Below, piece after piece: positions 9,048 through 18,359 of a stretch of 30,573 nt of DNA. The stretch spans positions 1-30,573 of the forward strand of contig JBFWQM010000028.1 of the NCBI GenBank assembly GCA_050249455.1, in the 5' to 3' direction. The stretch is from JBFWQM01 sp050249455 (GTDB lineage Bacteria > Pseudomonadota > Alphaproteobacteria > MPNO01 > VGEU01). Position 1 is the stretch's first letter. Each line of letters opens with the position of its first letter. A model generated the notes under the pieces. That model did not search any database. It was not told the DNA's origin and saw only the letters and a list, made by a program, of their open reading frames with translations. The translations under genes were made by a program, and so were the position numbers.

Positions 9048-9810
9048 CGACGGCCAGCGCTGGATTGCCGCGCGCTACGCCCGCAACGCGCGCTTCGTCG
9101 CCGACCTCGCCGCCGCGTTGGTCGACGAGCTGGCGCCGCGGCCGGGCGAGCGCATCCTCGACCTCGGCTGCGGCGACGGTGCGCTGACGGAGCGCATCGC
9201 GGCGGCGGGCGCCGTCGTCGTGGGCATCGACGCCGGACCCGACCAGATCGCCGCCGCGCGCGCCCGCGGCCTCGACGCGCACGTCGCCGACGCCCAGGCC
9301 CTCGCCTTCGAGGGCGAATTCGACGCCGTCTTCTCCAACGCCGCGCTGCACTGGATGAAGGACCAGGACGCCGTCCTGGCCGGCGTCGCGCGCGCCCTGA
9401 GGCCCGGCGGCCGCTTCGTGGCCGAGATGGGCGGGCAGGGCAATGTCGCGCGCATCGAGGCGGCTCTGCGCGGCGCGCTCGACCGCCGCGGGCTCGACGG
9501 CGCCGCGGCGTCGCCGTGGTTCTTCCCGTCGCCGGAGGACTACCGCGCGCGGCTGGAACGCGCGGGGTTCGCGGTGCGGTCGATCGCCGCCCGGCAGCGC
9601 CCGACGCCGCTGCCCGGCGACGTCGCCGACTGGTTCGACACCTTCGGCGAGAGCTTCCTGTTCCGCCTGCCCCCCGGCCAGCGCGCCGCCGCCGTCGCCG
9701 AGGCGGTCGAGGAACTGCGCCCGCACCTCTGCCAGCCCGATGGACGCTGGGTCGCCGACTACGTGCGGCTGCGCTTCGCCGCGGTGAAGGAGGGCGGCAA
9801 GGGTGCGTAG
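9037..9810 (+). CDS. Class I SAM-dependent methyltransferase, Tam-like
   Basis: 257 residues. A Rossmann methyltransferase domain is clear: motif I ILDLGCGDGALTE with the glycine loop at 42-48, the acidic end of strand two in VVGIDAGPDQ, FDAVFSNAALHWM after motif II, and ALRPGGRFVAEMGG for motif III. The overall layout is like trans-aconitate methyltransferase and related small-molecule methyltransferases, but the substrate cannot be assigned. The start overlaps the mlaD 3' end by 11 bases and the stop overlaps the DUF2155 start by 8 bases, so translation of the three is probably coupled. No membrane segment is seen, so it is probably cytoplasmic. Confidence 0.85.
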   Translation: MDRSDGQRWIAARYARNARFVADLAAALVDELAPRPGERILDLGCGDGALTERIAAAGAVVVGIDAGPDQIAAARARGLDAHVADAQALAFEGEFDAVFSNAALHWMKDQDAVLAGVARALRPGGRFVAEMGGQGNVARIEAALRGALDRRGLDGAAASPWFFPSPEDYRARLERAGFAVRSIAARQRPTPLPGDVADWFDTFGESFLFRLPPGQRAAAVAEAVEELRPHLCQPDGRWVADYVRLRFAAVKEGGKGA

Positions 9811-10192
9811 AGGGTTCTGCGCGCTCGCGCTGGCATTGCTCGTTGCGGCACCCGCGGCCGCGCAGGAGCAGCAGGTCGTCGTGCTGCAGGGGCTCGACAA
9901 GGTGACGGCGCGCATCTCCACCCTGGAGGTGCCGATCGACCAGAGCGTGCGCTTCGGCACGCTGGAGATCCGCGCCCGCGCCTGCCACAAGCGCCCGCCG
10001 GACGAGCCGCCGGAAACCACGGCGTTCCTGGAGATCGACGAAGCGCGGCCTGGCGAGGCGCCGACCCGCGTCTTCACCGGCTGGATGTTCGCCTCCAGCC
10101 CGGCGCTGTCGGCGCTGGAGCACCCGGTCTACGACGTCTGGGTCACCGACTGCAGGAAGGCCGACAGCTCGTCGTCCGACAGGTCGAGGTAG
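9803..10192 (+). CDS. DUF2155 family exported protein
   Basis: 129 residues with a GTG start placed inside the end of the methyltransferase gene. A signal peptide (about 1-21, ending AAPAAAQ) leads into the DUF2155 domain. Landmarks are LQGLDKVTARISTLEVPI, FGTLEIRARACHKRPPDEPPE, FTGWMFASSPALSALEHPVYDVWVTDC. Two Cys residues (in RACHK and TDC) could form a disulfide in the periplasm. The function of DUF2155 is unknown; it is characteristically alphaproteobacterial. The last 64 bases of the gene overlap the 3' end of aat on the other strand, and the Ser/Asp-rich tail after TDC comes entirely from that overlap. Confidence 0.87.
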   Translation: MRRGFCALALALLVAAPAAAQEQQVVVLQGLDKVTARISTLEVPIDQSVRFGTLEIRARACHKRPPDEPPETTAFLEIDEARPGEAPTRVFTGWMFASSPALSALEHPVYDVWVTDCRKADSSSSDRSR

Positions 10193-10779
10193 AACGTCGC
10201 GCTGGCATCGATCGCCGCCGAAAGCAGGTGGCGGTAGCCGCCGCGCGGGATCTCCACCGCGCCGAACTGGTTCAGATGCTTGGTGACGAACTGTGTGTCG
10301 AGCAGCCGGTAGCCGCCCTTGCGCAGCCGCGCCACCAGGTGGACCAGCGCGACCTTGCTGGCGTCGGTGACGGTGGAGAACATGCTCTCGCCGAAGAACG
10401 CGCCGCCCAGCGACACGCCGTAGAGGCCGCCGACCAGCTCGTCGCCCAGCCACGCCTCCACGCTGTGCGCGCGGCCCATCTCGAACAGCTCGGTGTAGAG
10501 GTCGATGATCTGGGTATTGATCCAGGTTTCCGGCCGGTCGTCGGCCTGGGCGGCGCAGCCGCGGATCACGGCGCTGAAGGCGGTGTCGCAGCGCACCACG
10601 AAGCGGCCGGAACGCACGGTGCGGCGCAGCCGGCGCGGGATGTGGAAGCCTTCGAGCGGCAGGATGCCGCGCTTCTCCGGGTCGATCCAGTAGAGCTGCG
10701 GGTCGTCGCGCCGTTCGGCCATCGGGAACAGGCCGACCGCATAGGCGCGGAGCAGGGTGTCCACCGTCAGCCGGACCAT
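10129..10779 (-). CDS. aat: Leucyl/phenylalanyl-tRNA--protein transferase
   Basis: 216 residues, normal for Aat. The enzyme transfers Leu or Phe from tRNA to proteins with N-terminal Lys or Arg, making them ClpS-ClpAP substrates. Family motifs: LLRAYAVGLFPM near the start, WIDPEKRGILPL, TWI-like ETWINTQIIDLY, EAWLGDELVGGLYGVSLGGAFFGESMFS, and KGGYRLLDTQFVTKHLNQFGA, ending in the conserved LQSVTQTS. The ATG at 10779 lies 11 bases after the accC stop, and the accC 3' end supplies a GGAGG. It is the last gene of aroQ-accB-accC-aat. Confidence 0.96.
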   Translation of the reverse strand: MVRLTVDTLLRAYAVGLFPMAERRDDPQLYWIDPEKRGILPLEGFHIPRRLRRTVRSGRFVVRCDTAFSAVIRGCAAQADDRPETWINTQIIDLYTELFEMGRAHSVEAWLGDELVGGLYGVSLGGAFFGESMFSTVTDASKVALVHLVARLRKGGYRLLDTQFVTKHLNQFGAVEIPRGGYRHLLSAAIDASATFYLDLSDDELSAFLQSVTQTS

Positions 10780-10790
10780 GGGGGCGTGCT

Positions 10791-12134
<1,344 letters not shown>

Positions 12135-12147
12135 CCGCGCCGCGCGA

Positions 12148-12585
12148 TCACTCGATGACCATGAGCTCGGCGCCGAACTCCACCGGCTCGCCGTCCTCGA
12201 CCAGCAGGCGCGTTACCGTCCCGCCGTGCGGGGCGCGGACCGGGTTGTAGGTCTTCATCGCCTCGATCAGGCAGACCGTCTGCCCGGCGGTCACGGTCGC
12301 GCCGACCGAGACGAACTTCGGCTCGCCCGGGCCGGGCGCCAGGTAGACCGTGCCGACCATCGGCGACAGCACGGTGCCCGGATGGCGCTCCGCCGCAGCC
12401 GCGGCGGGCTCGGCGACCGCCACCGGGGAGGCCGCGACGCTGACCGTCGTCGCCGCGACCGGCGCCGCGCGCGACAGGCGGATGCGCTGGTCGCCGGCCT
12501 GGTATTCGAGCTCGCTGAGCCCGGTCTCGTTGAGCAGTTCGGCGAGCCGCCGCACCAGGTCGGTGTTGACGTCGAAACGCGCCAT
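12148..12585 (-). CDS. accB: Acetyl-CoA carboxylase biotin carboxyl carrier protein
   Basis: 145 residues. An N-terminal helical segment (1-40) is joined by an Ala/Val/Pro-rich flexible linker (about 40-70) to a biotinyl domain. The biotin attachment site is EAMKT with K111, and the SPMVGT segment is at 74-79. The carrier swings between AccC and the carboxyltransferase AccAD. The ATG shares its A with the TGA of aroQ (a TGATG junction at 12583-12587), so translation is coupled to aroQ. accC follows after 13 bp. Confidence 0.97.
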   Translation of the reverse strand: MARFDVNTDLVRRLAELLNETGLSELEYQAGDQRIRLSRAAPVAATTVSVAASPVAVAEPAAAAAERHPGTVLSPMVGTVYLAPGPGEPKFVSVGATVTAGQTVCLIEAMKTYNPVRAPHGGTVTRLLVEDGEPVEFGAELMVIE

Positions 12586-13055
12586 CAGCGCTGGTTCTCC
12601 TTCTGGGCCAGGACATCGGCCATCGCTTCCAGCGCCAGCAGATAGCCATGCGCGCCGAAGCCGGTGATGACGCCGCGCGCCGCCTGCGAGACGTAGGAGA
12701 CGTGGCGAAACGCTTCGCGCCGGAAGATGTTGCTCAGGTGGACCTCCACGACCGGCAGTTCGGTCAGCACCAGCGCGTCCAGCAGCGACACCGAGGTGTG
12801 GGTCAGCCCGCCCGGGTTGATCACGATGCCGGCGGCCGCGCCGCGCGCGCCCTGGATCCAGCCGATCAGCTCGCCCTCGGCGTTCGATTGGCGGAAATCC
12901 AGGCCCAGCCCCAGCGCCGCCGCCTTCGACCGGCACGCCGCCTCGATGTCCGAAAGCGTCTGGCGCCCGTACACCTCGGGCTCGCGCTGGCCCAACATGT
13001 TGAGGTTCGGCCCATTCAGCAACAGGATTTCGGGCAGTCCCGGCTGCGCAGCCAC
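12585..13055 (-). CDS. aroQ: Type II 3-dehydroquinate dehydratase
   Basis: 156 residues. It dehydrates 3-dehydroquinate to 3-dehydroshikimate in the shikimate pathway. The family opening LLLNGPNLNMLGQREPEVYG carries the catalytic Tyr (Y29). NPGGLTHTS and the VHLSNIFRREAFRH segment hold the substrate-binding Asn and His. A GTG start at 13055 is chosen: it places the protein seven residues before the conserved strand and has AGGGAA upstream. No ATG lies near. It heads the aroQ-accB-accC-aat operon; the promoter should lie in the 127 bp gap to the divergent PAS gene (13056-13182). Confidence 0.93.
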   Translation of the reverse strand: MAAQPGLPEILLLNGPNLNMLGQREPEVYGRQTLSDIEAACRSKAAALGLGLDFRQSNAEGELIGWIQGARGAAAGIVINPGGLTHTSVSLLDALVLTELPVVEVHLSNIFRREAFRHVSYVSQAARGVITGFGAHGYLLALEAMADVLAQKENQR

Positions 13056-13182
13056 GCGTCGTTCCCTGGAATGCGGTCCCCTCGGCAGGGTTATAGCATG
13101 CGCCGCCGGGCCTGCAACGCGGCCGCCGTTAACCTGCCGTCCACCTATTTGCCGTATCGGTCGGGACGAAGGGGAACCGCGC

Positions 13183-13671
13183 GTGCCTGAGCTGTCTTCC
13201 ACCGAAGTCCCGACCGAGAGCCGGCCGCCCGCGCTGGAACGCCGCCTCGTCCTGCGGCTGCTGGCGCACTGGCGCCATCTCTGCGGCAGCCGCCTGTATC
13301 CCTCGGTGGTCCAGATCAACCCCGACGAATTCGACGACATGTGGCCGTGGTGCTTCACCGTCGAGGTGAAGGACTACGAGACCGACCCGGTGATGCGCGC
13401 GGTCGGCGTCGCGATCGGCCGCCTGCACGAGGAGCCGCTGCAGAACGTGACGCTGTCGGCGCTGCCGCAGCGCTCGCTGATCCGCAACGCGACCGGCTAC
13501 TGGCGCGAAACCTGCACCCGCCGCATCCCGGTGTCGCGCGGCGGACAGTTCACGCGCGCCGACGGCGCCTCGGTCCTGTTCCGCAGCATCCTGCTGCCGA
13601 TGAGCGAGGACGGCGAGACCATCACCGCGCTGCTCGGCGGCGCGACCTGCCGCCAGATCGTCGGCGTGTGA
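13183..13671 (+). CDS. PAS domain protein of the PAS_5 family
   Basis: 162 residues with a GTG start at 13183, preceded by AAGGGG at eight bases. The open frame runs further upstream, but that part is antisense to aroQ. The single domain fits PAS_5, a family common in alphaproteobacteria. Landmarks: LLAHWRHLCGSRLYPSVVQINPDEF, then WCFTVEV, then a late segment FRSILLPMSEDGETITALLGG. Such proteins are thought to sense or dock in signalling, but there is no linked output domain, and ligand and partner are unknown. It is divergent from aroQ and is followed after 10 bases by the next gene, which is probably in the same transcript. Confidence 0.8.
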   Translation: MPELSSTEVPTESRPPALERRLVLRLLAHWRHLCGSRLYPSVVQINPDEFDDMWPWCFTVEVKDYETDPVMRAVGVAIGRLHEEPLQNVTLSALPQRSLIRNATGYWRETCTRRIPVSRGGQFTRADGASVLFRSILLPMSEDGETITALLGGATCRQIVGV

Positions 13672-13681
13672 GGCGCGCGCG

Positions 13682-14089
13682 ATGACAACGACGGCCACCA
13701 ACACCGCCCCGGTGCGCGCCTTCGAGGTCCACACGCTGCAGAGTGAACGCTGGCGCATCGATTCGGTGTTCGACGACCGTGCGCTGGCCCTGTTCGAGGC
13801 CAAGCGGCTGGAGCAGAACGCGCGCTACCAGTCGGTCCGCGTCGTCGAGGAGTGGTTCGACGAGCGGACCAACCAGAGCCGCACCAAGGCGATCTACGAG
13901 CGCGAGATCCGGCCGTCGGCTGCGCCGGCGCCGCGCGGCCGCCGCCCGGGCGCCCCGATGCCGCGGGGGGCGATGGTCCGCACCGGGGTCGGCGCGGACG
14001 TGGCGGCCGGCGCCGGCTGGGCGTGGACCGCGGCCGCCTGCATGCTCGGCATCGGGGTCGCCATCGCCGCCTGGCTCGCGCTCGGCTAG
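13682..14089 (+). CDS. Small membrane-anchored protein of unknown function
   Basis: 135 residues; I do not recognise the family. Residues 12-77 look like a small soluble domain (FEVHTLQSERWRIDSVF, ALFEAKRLEQN, VRVVEEWFDE) ending in a charged helix, then a Pro/Arg-rich linker (about 78-105). A C-terminal hydrophobic segment (about 113-134) is probably a tail anchor in the cytoplasmic membrane. The ATG is 10 bases after the PAS gene, suggesting co-expression and possibly a shared role. Codon use resembles that of the neighbours. The C-tail anchor implies a cytoplasmic N-domain. Confidence 0.75.
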   Translation: MTTTATNTAPVRAFEVHTLQSERWRIDSVFDDRALALFEAKRLEQNARYQSVRVVEEWFDERTNQSRTKAIYEREIRPSAAPAPRGRRPGAPMPRGAMVRTGVGADVAAGAGWAWTAAACMLGIGVAIAAWLALG

Positions 14090-14168
14090 CCGTTCCCGAA
14101 TCCCTCTTTGCAAGCCCGGTCCCGGCGCGGTATCGGTCGTTCTCGCGACCGATCGACGGGGGCGCCCA

Positions 14169-15299
14169 TTGAGCGAGAAGATCGCCCGTTTCCTGGCGGA
14201 GGCGCAGCCCGAGACGCCGTGCCTGGTGGTCGACCTCGAGGTGATCGCCCGCAACTACCGCGCGCTCGCCGCCGCGCTGCCGCTGGCCAGGATCTACTAC
14301 GCCATCAAGGCGAACCCGGCGCGCCAGGTGCTCGGCGTGCTGCGCGACCTGGGCGCCTCTTTCGACGCCGCCAGCATCTACGAGATCGAGGACTGCCTGG
14401 CGCTCGGCATCGCCCCTTCGCGGCTGTCGTTCGGCTCGACGATCAAGAAGGAGCGCCACGTCGCCGCGGCCTTCGCCAGAGGCGTCCGGCTGTTCGCCTT
14501 CGATTCGGCGCGCGAGCTCGACAAGCTGGCGCGCGCGGCGCCGGGCGCGCGGGTGTTCTGCCGCATCTTCATGGAGGGTGCCGGCGCCGACTGGCCGCTG
14601 TCGAAGAAGTTCGGCTGCGACGTCGCGATGGCGCGCGACCTGCTGATCGAGGCGCGCCGCCGCGGCCTGGAGCCCTACGGCCTGTCGTTCCACGTCGGCT
14701 CGCAGCAGCGCGACCTCGGCCAGTGGGACATCGCGCTCGGGCGCAGCGCGATGGTCTTCTCCGCGCTGAGGGAGGCGGGGATCGAGCTGCGGATGATCAA
14801 CCTCGGCGGCGGCTTTCCCGCGCATTACCGCCAGGACGTCCCGACGTCGGCGGCGTACGGCGCGGCGATCGCCGCCGCGTTGACCAAGCACTTCGGCAAC
14901 AGCCTGCCGCAGACGATCGTTGAGCCGGGACGCGGCATCGCCGGCGACGCCGGCATCATCCAGGCCGAGGTGGTGTTGATCTCGAAGAAGAGCTACGGCG
15001 ACGAGCGGCGCTGGGTCTATCTCGACATCGGCCGCTTCGGCGGCCTGATCGAGACGATGGACGAGGCCATCAAGTACCGCATCAGGACGCCGCGCGACGG
15101 CGGCCCGGAAGGCCCGGTGGTGCTGGCCGGCCCGACCTGCGACGAGGTCGACGTGCTGTACGACAAGGCCAACTACCGGATGCCGCTCGACCTCGAGGTC
15201 GGCGACCGCATCGAGATCCTCGCCGCCGGCGCCTACACCACCACCTACTGCTCGGTCGCCTTCAACGGCTACCCGCCGCTGAAGGAGTATTACATCTGA
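14169..15299 (+). CDS. Ornithine/lysine decarboxylase, fold-III PLP enzyme
   Basis: 376 residues of the alanine racemase-fold (type III) PLP decarboxylases, the eukaryote-like ODC type found in alphaproteobacteria. It should make putrescine from ornithine, or cadaverine if it is the lysine-accepting form. YYAIKANPA carries the PLP lysine K47. FGSTIKKERH, SFHVGSQQRD and the phosphate-binding EPGRGIAG follow. The catalytic Cys is C324 in GPTCDEVDVLY. The protein ends NGYPPLKEYYI. The TTG at 14169 is chosen because it gives SEKIARFLAEAQPETPCLVVD, the normal family start, and a G-run lies upstream. The preceding intergenic is 79 bp. Confidence 0.93.
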   Translation: MSEKIARFLAEAQPETPCLVVDLEVIARNYRALAAALPLARIYYAIKANPARQVLGVLRDLGASFDAASIYEIEDCLALGIAPSRLSFGSTIKKERHVAAAFARGVRLFAFDSARELDKLARAAPGARVFCRIFMEGAGADWPLSKKFGCDVAMARDLLIEARRRGLEPYGLSFHVGSQQRDLGQWDIALGRSAMVFSALREAGIELRMINLGGGFPAHYRQDVPTSAAYGAAIAAALTKHFGNSLPQTIVEPGRGIAGDAGIIQAEVVLISKKSYGDERRWVYLDIGRFGGLIETMDEAIKYRIRTPRDGGPEGPVVLAGPTCDEVDVLYDKANYRMPLDLEVGDRIEILAAGAYTTTYCSVAFNGYPPLKEYYI

Positions 15300-15333
15300 G
15301 CGGGTGATTTCGGCGCGGATGAGCCGGCGGCTT

Positions 15334-15466
15334 CCCACCTCACCCGCTCGCTGCGCTCGCACCCTCTTCCCCTAAGAGGGCGGAGAGGGTCAGAAGAGTC
15401 CCTCTCCGCCCACTTTGGGGGAGAGGGAAGGGACCCGCCGCGCAGCGGCGGGGAGGGTGAGGTGGG
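15334..15466. repeat. Nested inverted repeat (MITE/REP-like) between ODC and maiA
   Basis: The outer arms CCCACCTCACCC (15334-15345) and GGGTGAGGTGGG (15455-15466) are exact reverse complements. Inside, GGCGGAGAGGG (15379-15389) pairs exactly with CCCTCTCCGCC (15400-15410) around a 10-base loop. The 133 bp unit fills most of the 203 bp gap (15300-15502) and encodes nothing evident. It looks like the CCCTCTCC/GGGAGAGG dispersed repeats common in GC-rich proteobacteria. Confidence 0.8.
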
Positions 15467-15502
15467 CGGTCGAGACCTCGGGACTGGACGGGATTTGACC
15501 AG

Positions 15503-16147
15503 ATGAAGCTCTACGGCTATTTCCGTTCCTCGGCCGCGTTCCGCGTGCGCATCGCGCTCAACCTCAAGGGCGTGGCCTACGAGGCGGTGCCAGTCGACCT
15601 CCTCGGCGACGACCAGTTCGCGGCCGGCTTCACGGCAGTCAACCCGCAGGCGCGGGTGCCGGCGCTGGCGGTCGGCGACCGCGTGCTGGTGCAGTCGATG
15701 GCGATCCTGGAGTGGCTGGAGGAGACCTATCCGCAGCCGCCGATCCTGCCAGCCGATCCGTTCGCACGGGCGCGGGTGCGCGGGCTCGCCGACCTGATCG
15801 CCTGCGACATCCATCCGCTCGACAACCTCGCGGTGATGCGCTACCTCGCCGGCCTGCTCGGCCAGGACAAGGCGGCGGAGCGCGCCTGGTACCGGCACTG
15901 GATCGTCCTCGGTTTCACGGCGCTGGAGGCGATGCTCGCCGGGAGCGCCGAAACCGGACGCTTCTGCCACGGCGACGCGCCCGGCCTTGCCGACATCTGC
16001 CTGGTGCCGCAGGTGTTCAACGCCCAGCGCGCGCGGATCGACCTCGCGCCCTATCCCACGCTGATGCGCGTGTTCGACGCCTGCATGGCCGAGCCCGCCT
16101 TCGACGCCGCCCAGCCGTCGAAGCAGCCCGAGGCGGCGGCGGACTGA
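15503..16147 (+). CDS. maiA: Maleylacetoacetate isomerase (zeta-class GST)
   Basis: 214 residues. It isomerises maleylacetoacetate to fumarylacetoacetate with glutathione in tyrosine/homogentisate breakdown. The thioredoxin-like N-domain starts MKLYGYFRSSAAFRVRIALN, with the RSSAAFR signature where many zeta GSTs have SSCSWR. VNPQARVPAL and LVQSMAILEWLEE form the glutathione site. The helical C-domain contains GDAPGLADICLVPQVFNA. No other homogentisate genes are in the window, so the pathway assignment rests on family alone. No strong ribosome binding site precedes the ATG. It converges on the dsbA-like gene, leaving six bases between stops. Confidence 0.92.
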   Translation: MKLYGYFRSSAAFRVRIALNLKGVAYEAVPVDLLGDDQFAAGFTAVNPQARVPALAVGDRVLVQSMAILEWLEETYPQPPILPADPFARARVRGLADLIACDIHPLDNLAVMRYLAGLLGQDKAAERAWYRHWIVLGFTALEAMLAGSAETGRFCHGDAPGLADICLVPQVFNAQRARIDLAPYPTLMRVFDACMAEPAFDAAQPSKQPEAAAD

Positions 16148-16153
16148 TCGCGG

Positions 16154-16888
16154 CTACTTCTTCCGCGCGTCGGCGACGACCTGGCGCAGGGTGTCGAGGT
16201 CGCGGGCGCCGCGCAGCAGCGTGTTGCCGATGACGAACGACGGCGTGCCGTTGATGGTCAGCGCCTCGGCGAGGTCGAAGTTGGCGCGGATGGTGCGCTC
16301 GACCTCCGGCTTCTGCATGTCGCGGCGCAGCCGCTCGACGTCGAGGCCGACCCGGCGGGCGGTTTCGAAGACGGACGCCTCGGTCACGTTGCGCGAAGCC
16401 ATCAGCGCGTCGTGGAAGGGCTCGTACTTGTCCTGCTGGCGCGCGGCCAGCGCGGCGCGCGCGGCGACGGTCGAGTCCGGCCCCAGGATCGGCCATTCCT
16501 TGTAGACGACGCGGATGTTGCGGTCGCTGCGCACCAGCTCGGTGACGATCGGGAACGCCTGCTTGCACACGCCGCAGCGGTAGTCGAAGAACTGGACCAG
16601 CGTGACGTCGCCCTTCGGGTTGCCGCCGACCGGGGTTTCGGCATCCTCGAAGAGCTGCTTTCGGCGTTCGGCGAACGCCTTCTTGAAGGCTTCCGCCTCG
16701 GCCTGCTGCTGCTTCGCCTTCAGGCCCTCCATCGCCTCCAGCAGCACTTCGGGGTTCTCCAGCAGGTACTGGCGCACCGCGCGGCCGAACGCCTCCTTGT
16801 CGGCCGGCGACGGCATTGTCTGGGCGGCGGCCGGGACGGCGACAGACAGCGCCAGGACGGCGGCGGCGAAATGGCGAAGGGCGGCCAT
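16154..16888 (-). CDS. DsbA-family thiol:disulfide oxidoreductase
   Basis: 244 residues. A signal peptide (about 1-23, ending VPAAAQ) exports it. A helical N-terminal region (30-80) with an EENPEVLLEAM-like segment precedes the thioredoxin-fold domain. The active site is FFDYRCGVCKQ with C105 and C108, and the cis-Pro loop is GTPSF. This architecture (N-terminal coil plus CxxC) fits the DsbA/ScsC/BcfH-like group, which may act as oxidase or isomerase through an N-terminal oligomerisation stalk. The start is the ATG at 16888, preceded by GGAGA; an upstream ATG at 16951 adds a charged, non-signal extension. It follows the M48 protease by 78 bp on the same strand. Confidence 0.9.
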   Translation of the reverse strand: MAALRHFAAAVLALSVAVPAAAQTMPSPADKEAFGRAVRQYLLENPEVLLEAMEGLKAKQQQAEAEAFKKAFAERRKQLFEDAETPVGGNPKGDVTLVQFFDYRCGVCKQAFPIVTELVRSDRNIRVVYKEWPILGPDSTVAARAALAARQQDKYEPFHDALMASRNVTEASVFETARRVGLDVERLRRDMQKPEVERTIRANFDLAEALTINGTPSFVIGNTLLRGARDLDTLRQVVADARKK

Positions 16889-16966
16889 GGCAGGTTCTCC
16901 AGCGGACTTCCGCTTATCGGCCGGATGCGTCGGCCGGCGCAATGCTTTCACGAAAAGATGAGCGGT

Positions 16967-18340
16967 TCATCGCCGGCCGCGTTCGCGCTGCTTCTGCGCC
17001 TCGCGGCGGGCGAGGTCGAGGATGTCCTGGGAGCGCAGCCAGCCGGGGGAGCCGCGCGGCAGCAGCCGCTCGGCGCGCTGGGCCTGGCCGACCGCCTCCT
17101 GGTAGCGGCCGGTCTGGAGGCTGTATTCGGCCAGCGACAGGCTCGACATGCCCATGTCGCCGCTGCGGCCGTAGGCGGTGGCCGCCAGCCGCCAGCCCAG
17201 CGCGTTGCCGCGGTCGTTGCGCAGCGCCTCCTCCAGGTGGGCGATGGCGCGCTTGTCGCTCTCGGGCTTGTTCAGCTCGATCAGGTTGTGCGCCAGCGAC
17301 ACGCGCAGCAGCGGCGACGTCGGGCTCAGCCGCACCGCCGCCTCGTTGAACGGCAGCGCCTCGGCGATGCGGCCGTTCTCGAACAGGATCTGCGCCTTGA
17401 GCTCCTGGAAATACGGATCGCGCGGGAATTGCGCGATCAGCGAGTCGATCTCCGCCAGCGCCTTGGCCAGGTCCGGCATCCGGTAGTAGGCGATGGCGCG
17501 GGCATAGCGGCCGTAGACCGAGGTGTCGGTCGCCGGGTAGGTCCGCAGGGTCTGCGAGGGATAGCCCAGGAATCCGGCCAGCTTGGCGACCATCCGGCGG
17601 TGCATCTCGGCGAACACGGGGTCGATCGGCTGGTCCGACCATTTCGACGTCTCGACATGGTGGCGCACGAACTCCACCCGGTCGCGGGTCAGCGGGTGGG
17701 TGACGACGTAGGCGTCCTGCCGGTCGATCAGCAGCGCCTCCTGGTCGCCCAGGATCTCGAGGAAGCGCAGCAGGCCGCGCGCCGACTGGTGCGACTGGTC
17801 CAGGAAGGTCAGGCCGGCCTGGTCGGCGGCCTGCTCCTGGGCGCGGGTGAAGCTCAGCAGCGAGCGCTGCACCATCTGGTTCGAGCCCAGGCTGATGCCG
17901 GCCGCGGCCCCCGCGTTGCCGGCCAGCACGCCGGCCGCTACGGCGATGAGCTGGCCGATGATCGACTGGGTGAAGGCGTCCTTCAGCGCGCCGTCGAGCC
18001 GGGCGAGGTGGCCGCCGGTCATGTGGCCGAACTCGTGCGACATCACCCCGATGACCTGCGAGGCGTCCTCCGACTTCACCAGCAGCCCGGTCGAGATGAA
18101 GAGATTCTGCCCGCCGGCCACGAAAGCGTTGAGCACGGGGCTGTTGACGATATAGAAGCGGACGGCGTTGGCATCGAGCCCGGCGGCGGACAGCAGCGGG
18201 GCGGCATAGGCGGCGATGGTCGCCTCGATCTCGGTGTCGCGGATCAGCCGGCCGCGTTCCTGGGCATTGGCGACGGTTGCCAGGAAGACCAGAAGCGCGG
18301 AGACGACGGAGACGAGGGTGCGTGCGACTCGCTGGACCAA
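16967..18340 (-). CDS. M48 family metalloprotease with TPR repeats (BepA/YfgC-like)
   Basis: 457 residues, periplasmic by its signal peptide (about 1-26, ending VANAQ). The zinc site is HEFGH at 102-106 with the third ligand E169 in TRAQEQAADQAG. The C-terminal part (about 290-440) is helical with TPR-like repeats. This is the layout of BepA, which degrades or chaperones stalled outer-membrane barrel proteins and the LPS transporter LptD. The start is a TTG at 18340 with GGAAG upstream; no ATG lies near the signal peptide. It diverges from the GGT-like lipoprotein, with only 19 bp between their start codons. dsbA-like is downstream. Confidence 0.92.
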   Translation of the reverse strand: MVQRVARTLVSVVSALLVFLATVANAQERGRLIRDTEIEATIAAYAAPLLSAAGLDANAVRFYIVNSPVLNAFVAGGQNLFISTGLLVKSEDASQVIGVMSHEFGHMTGGHLARLDGALKDAFTQSIIGQLIAVAAGVLAGNAGAAAGISLGSNQMVQRSLLSFTRAQEQAADQAGLTFLDQSHQSARGLLRFLEILGDQEALLIDRQDAYVVTHPLTRDRVEFVRHHVETSKWSDQPIDPVFAEMHRRMVAKLAGFLGYPSQTLRTYPATDTSVYGRYARAIAYYRMPDLAKALAEIDSLIAQFPRDPYFQELKAQILFENGRIAEALPFNEAAVRLSPTSPLLRVSLAHNLIELNKPESDKRAIAHLEEALRNDRGNALGWRLAATAYGRSGDMGMSSLSLAEYSLQTGRYQEAVGQAQRAERLLPRGSPGWLRSQDILDLARREAQKQRERGRR

Positions 18341-18359
18341 CGTGCGGCTTCCGGATCGT

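Noticed and set aside
8195..9187. Plus-strand frame across NDUFA12 and mlaD
   Set aside because: It is out of frame with two well-supported genes, and its translation is Arg/Ala-rich without motifs.
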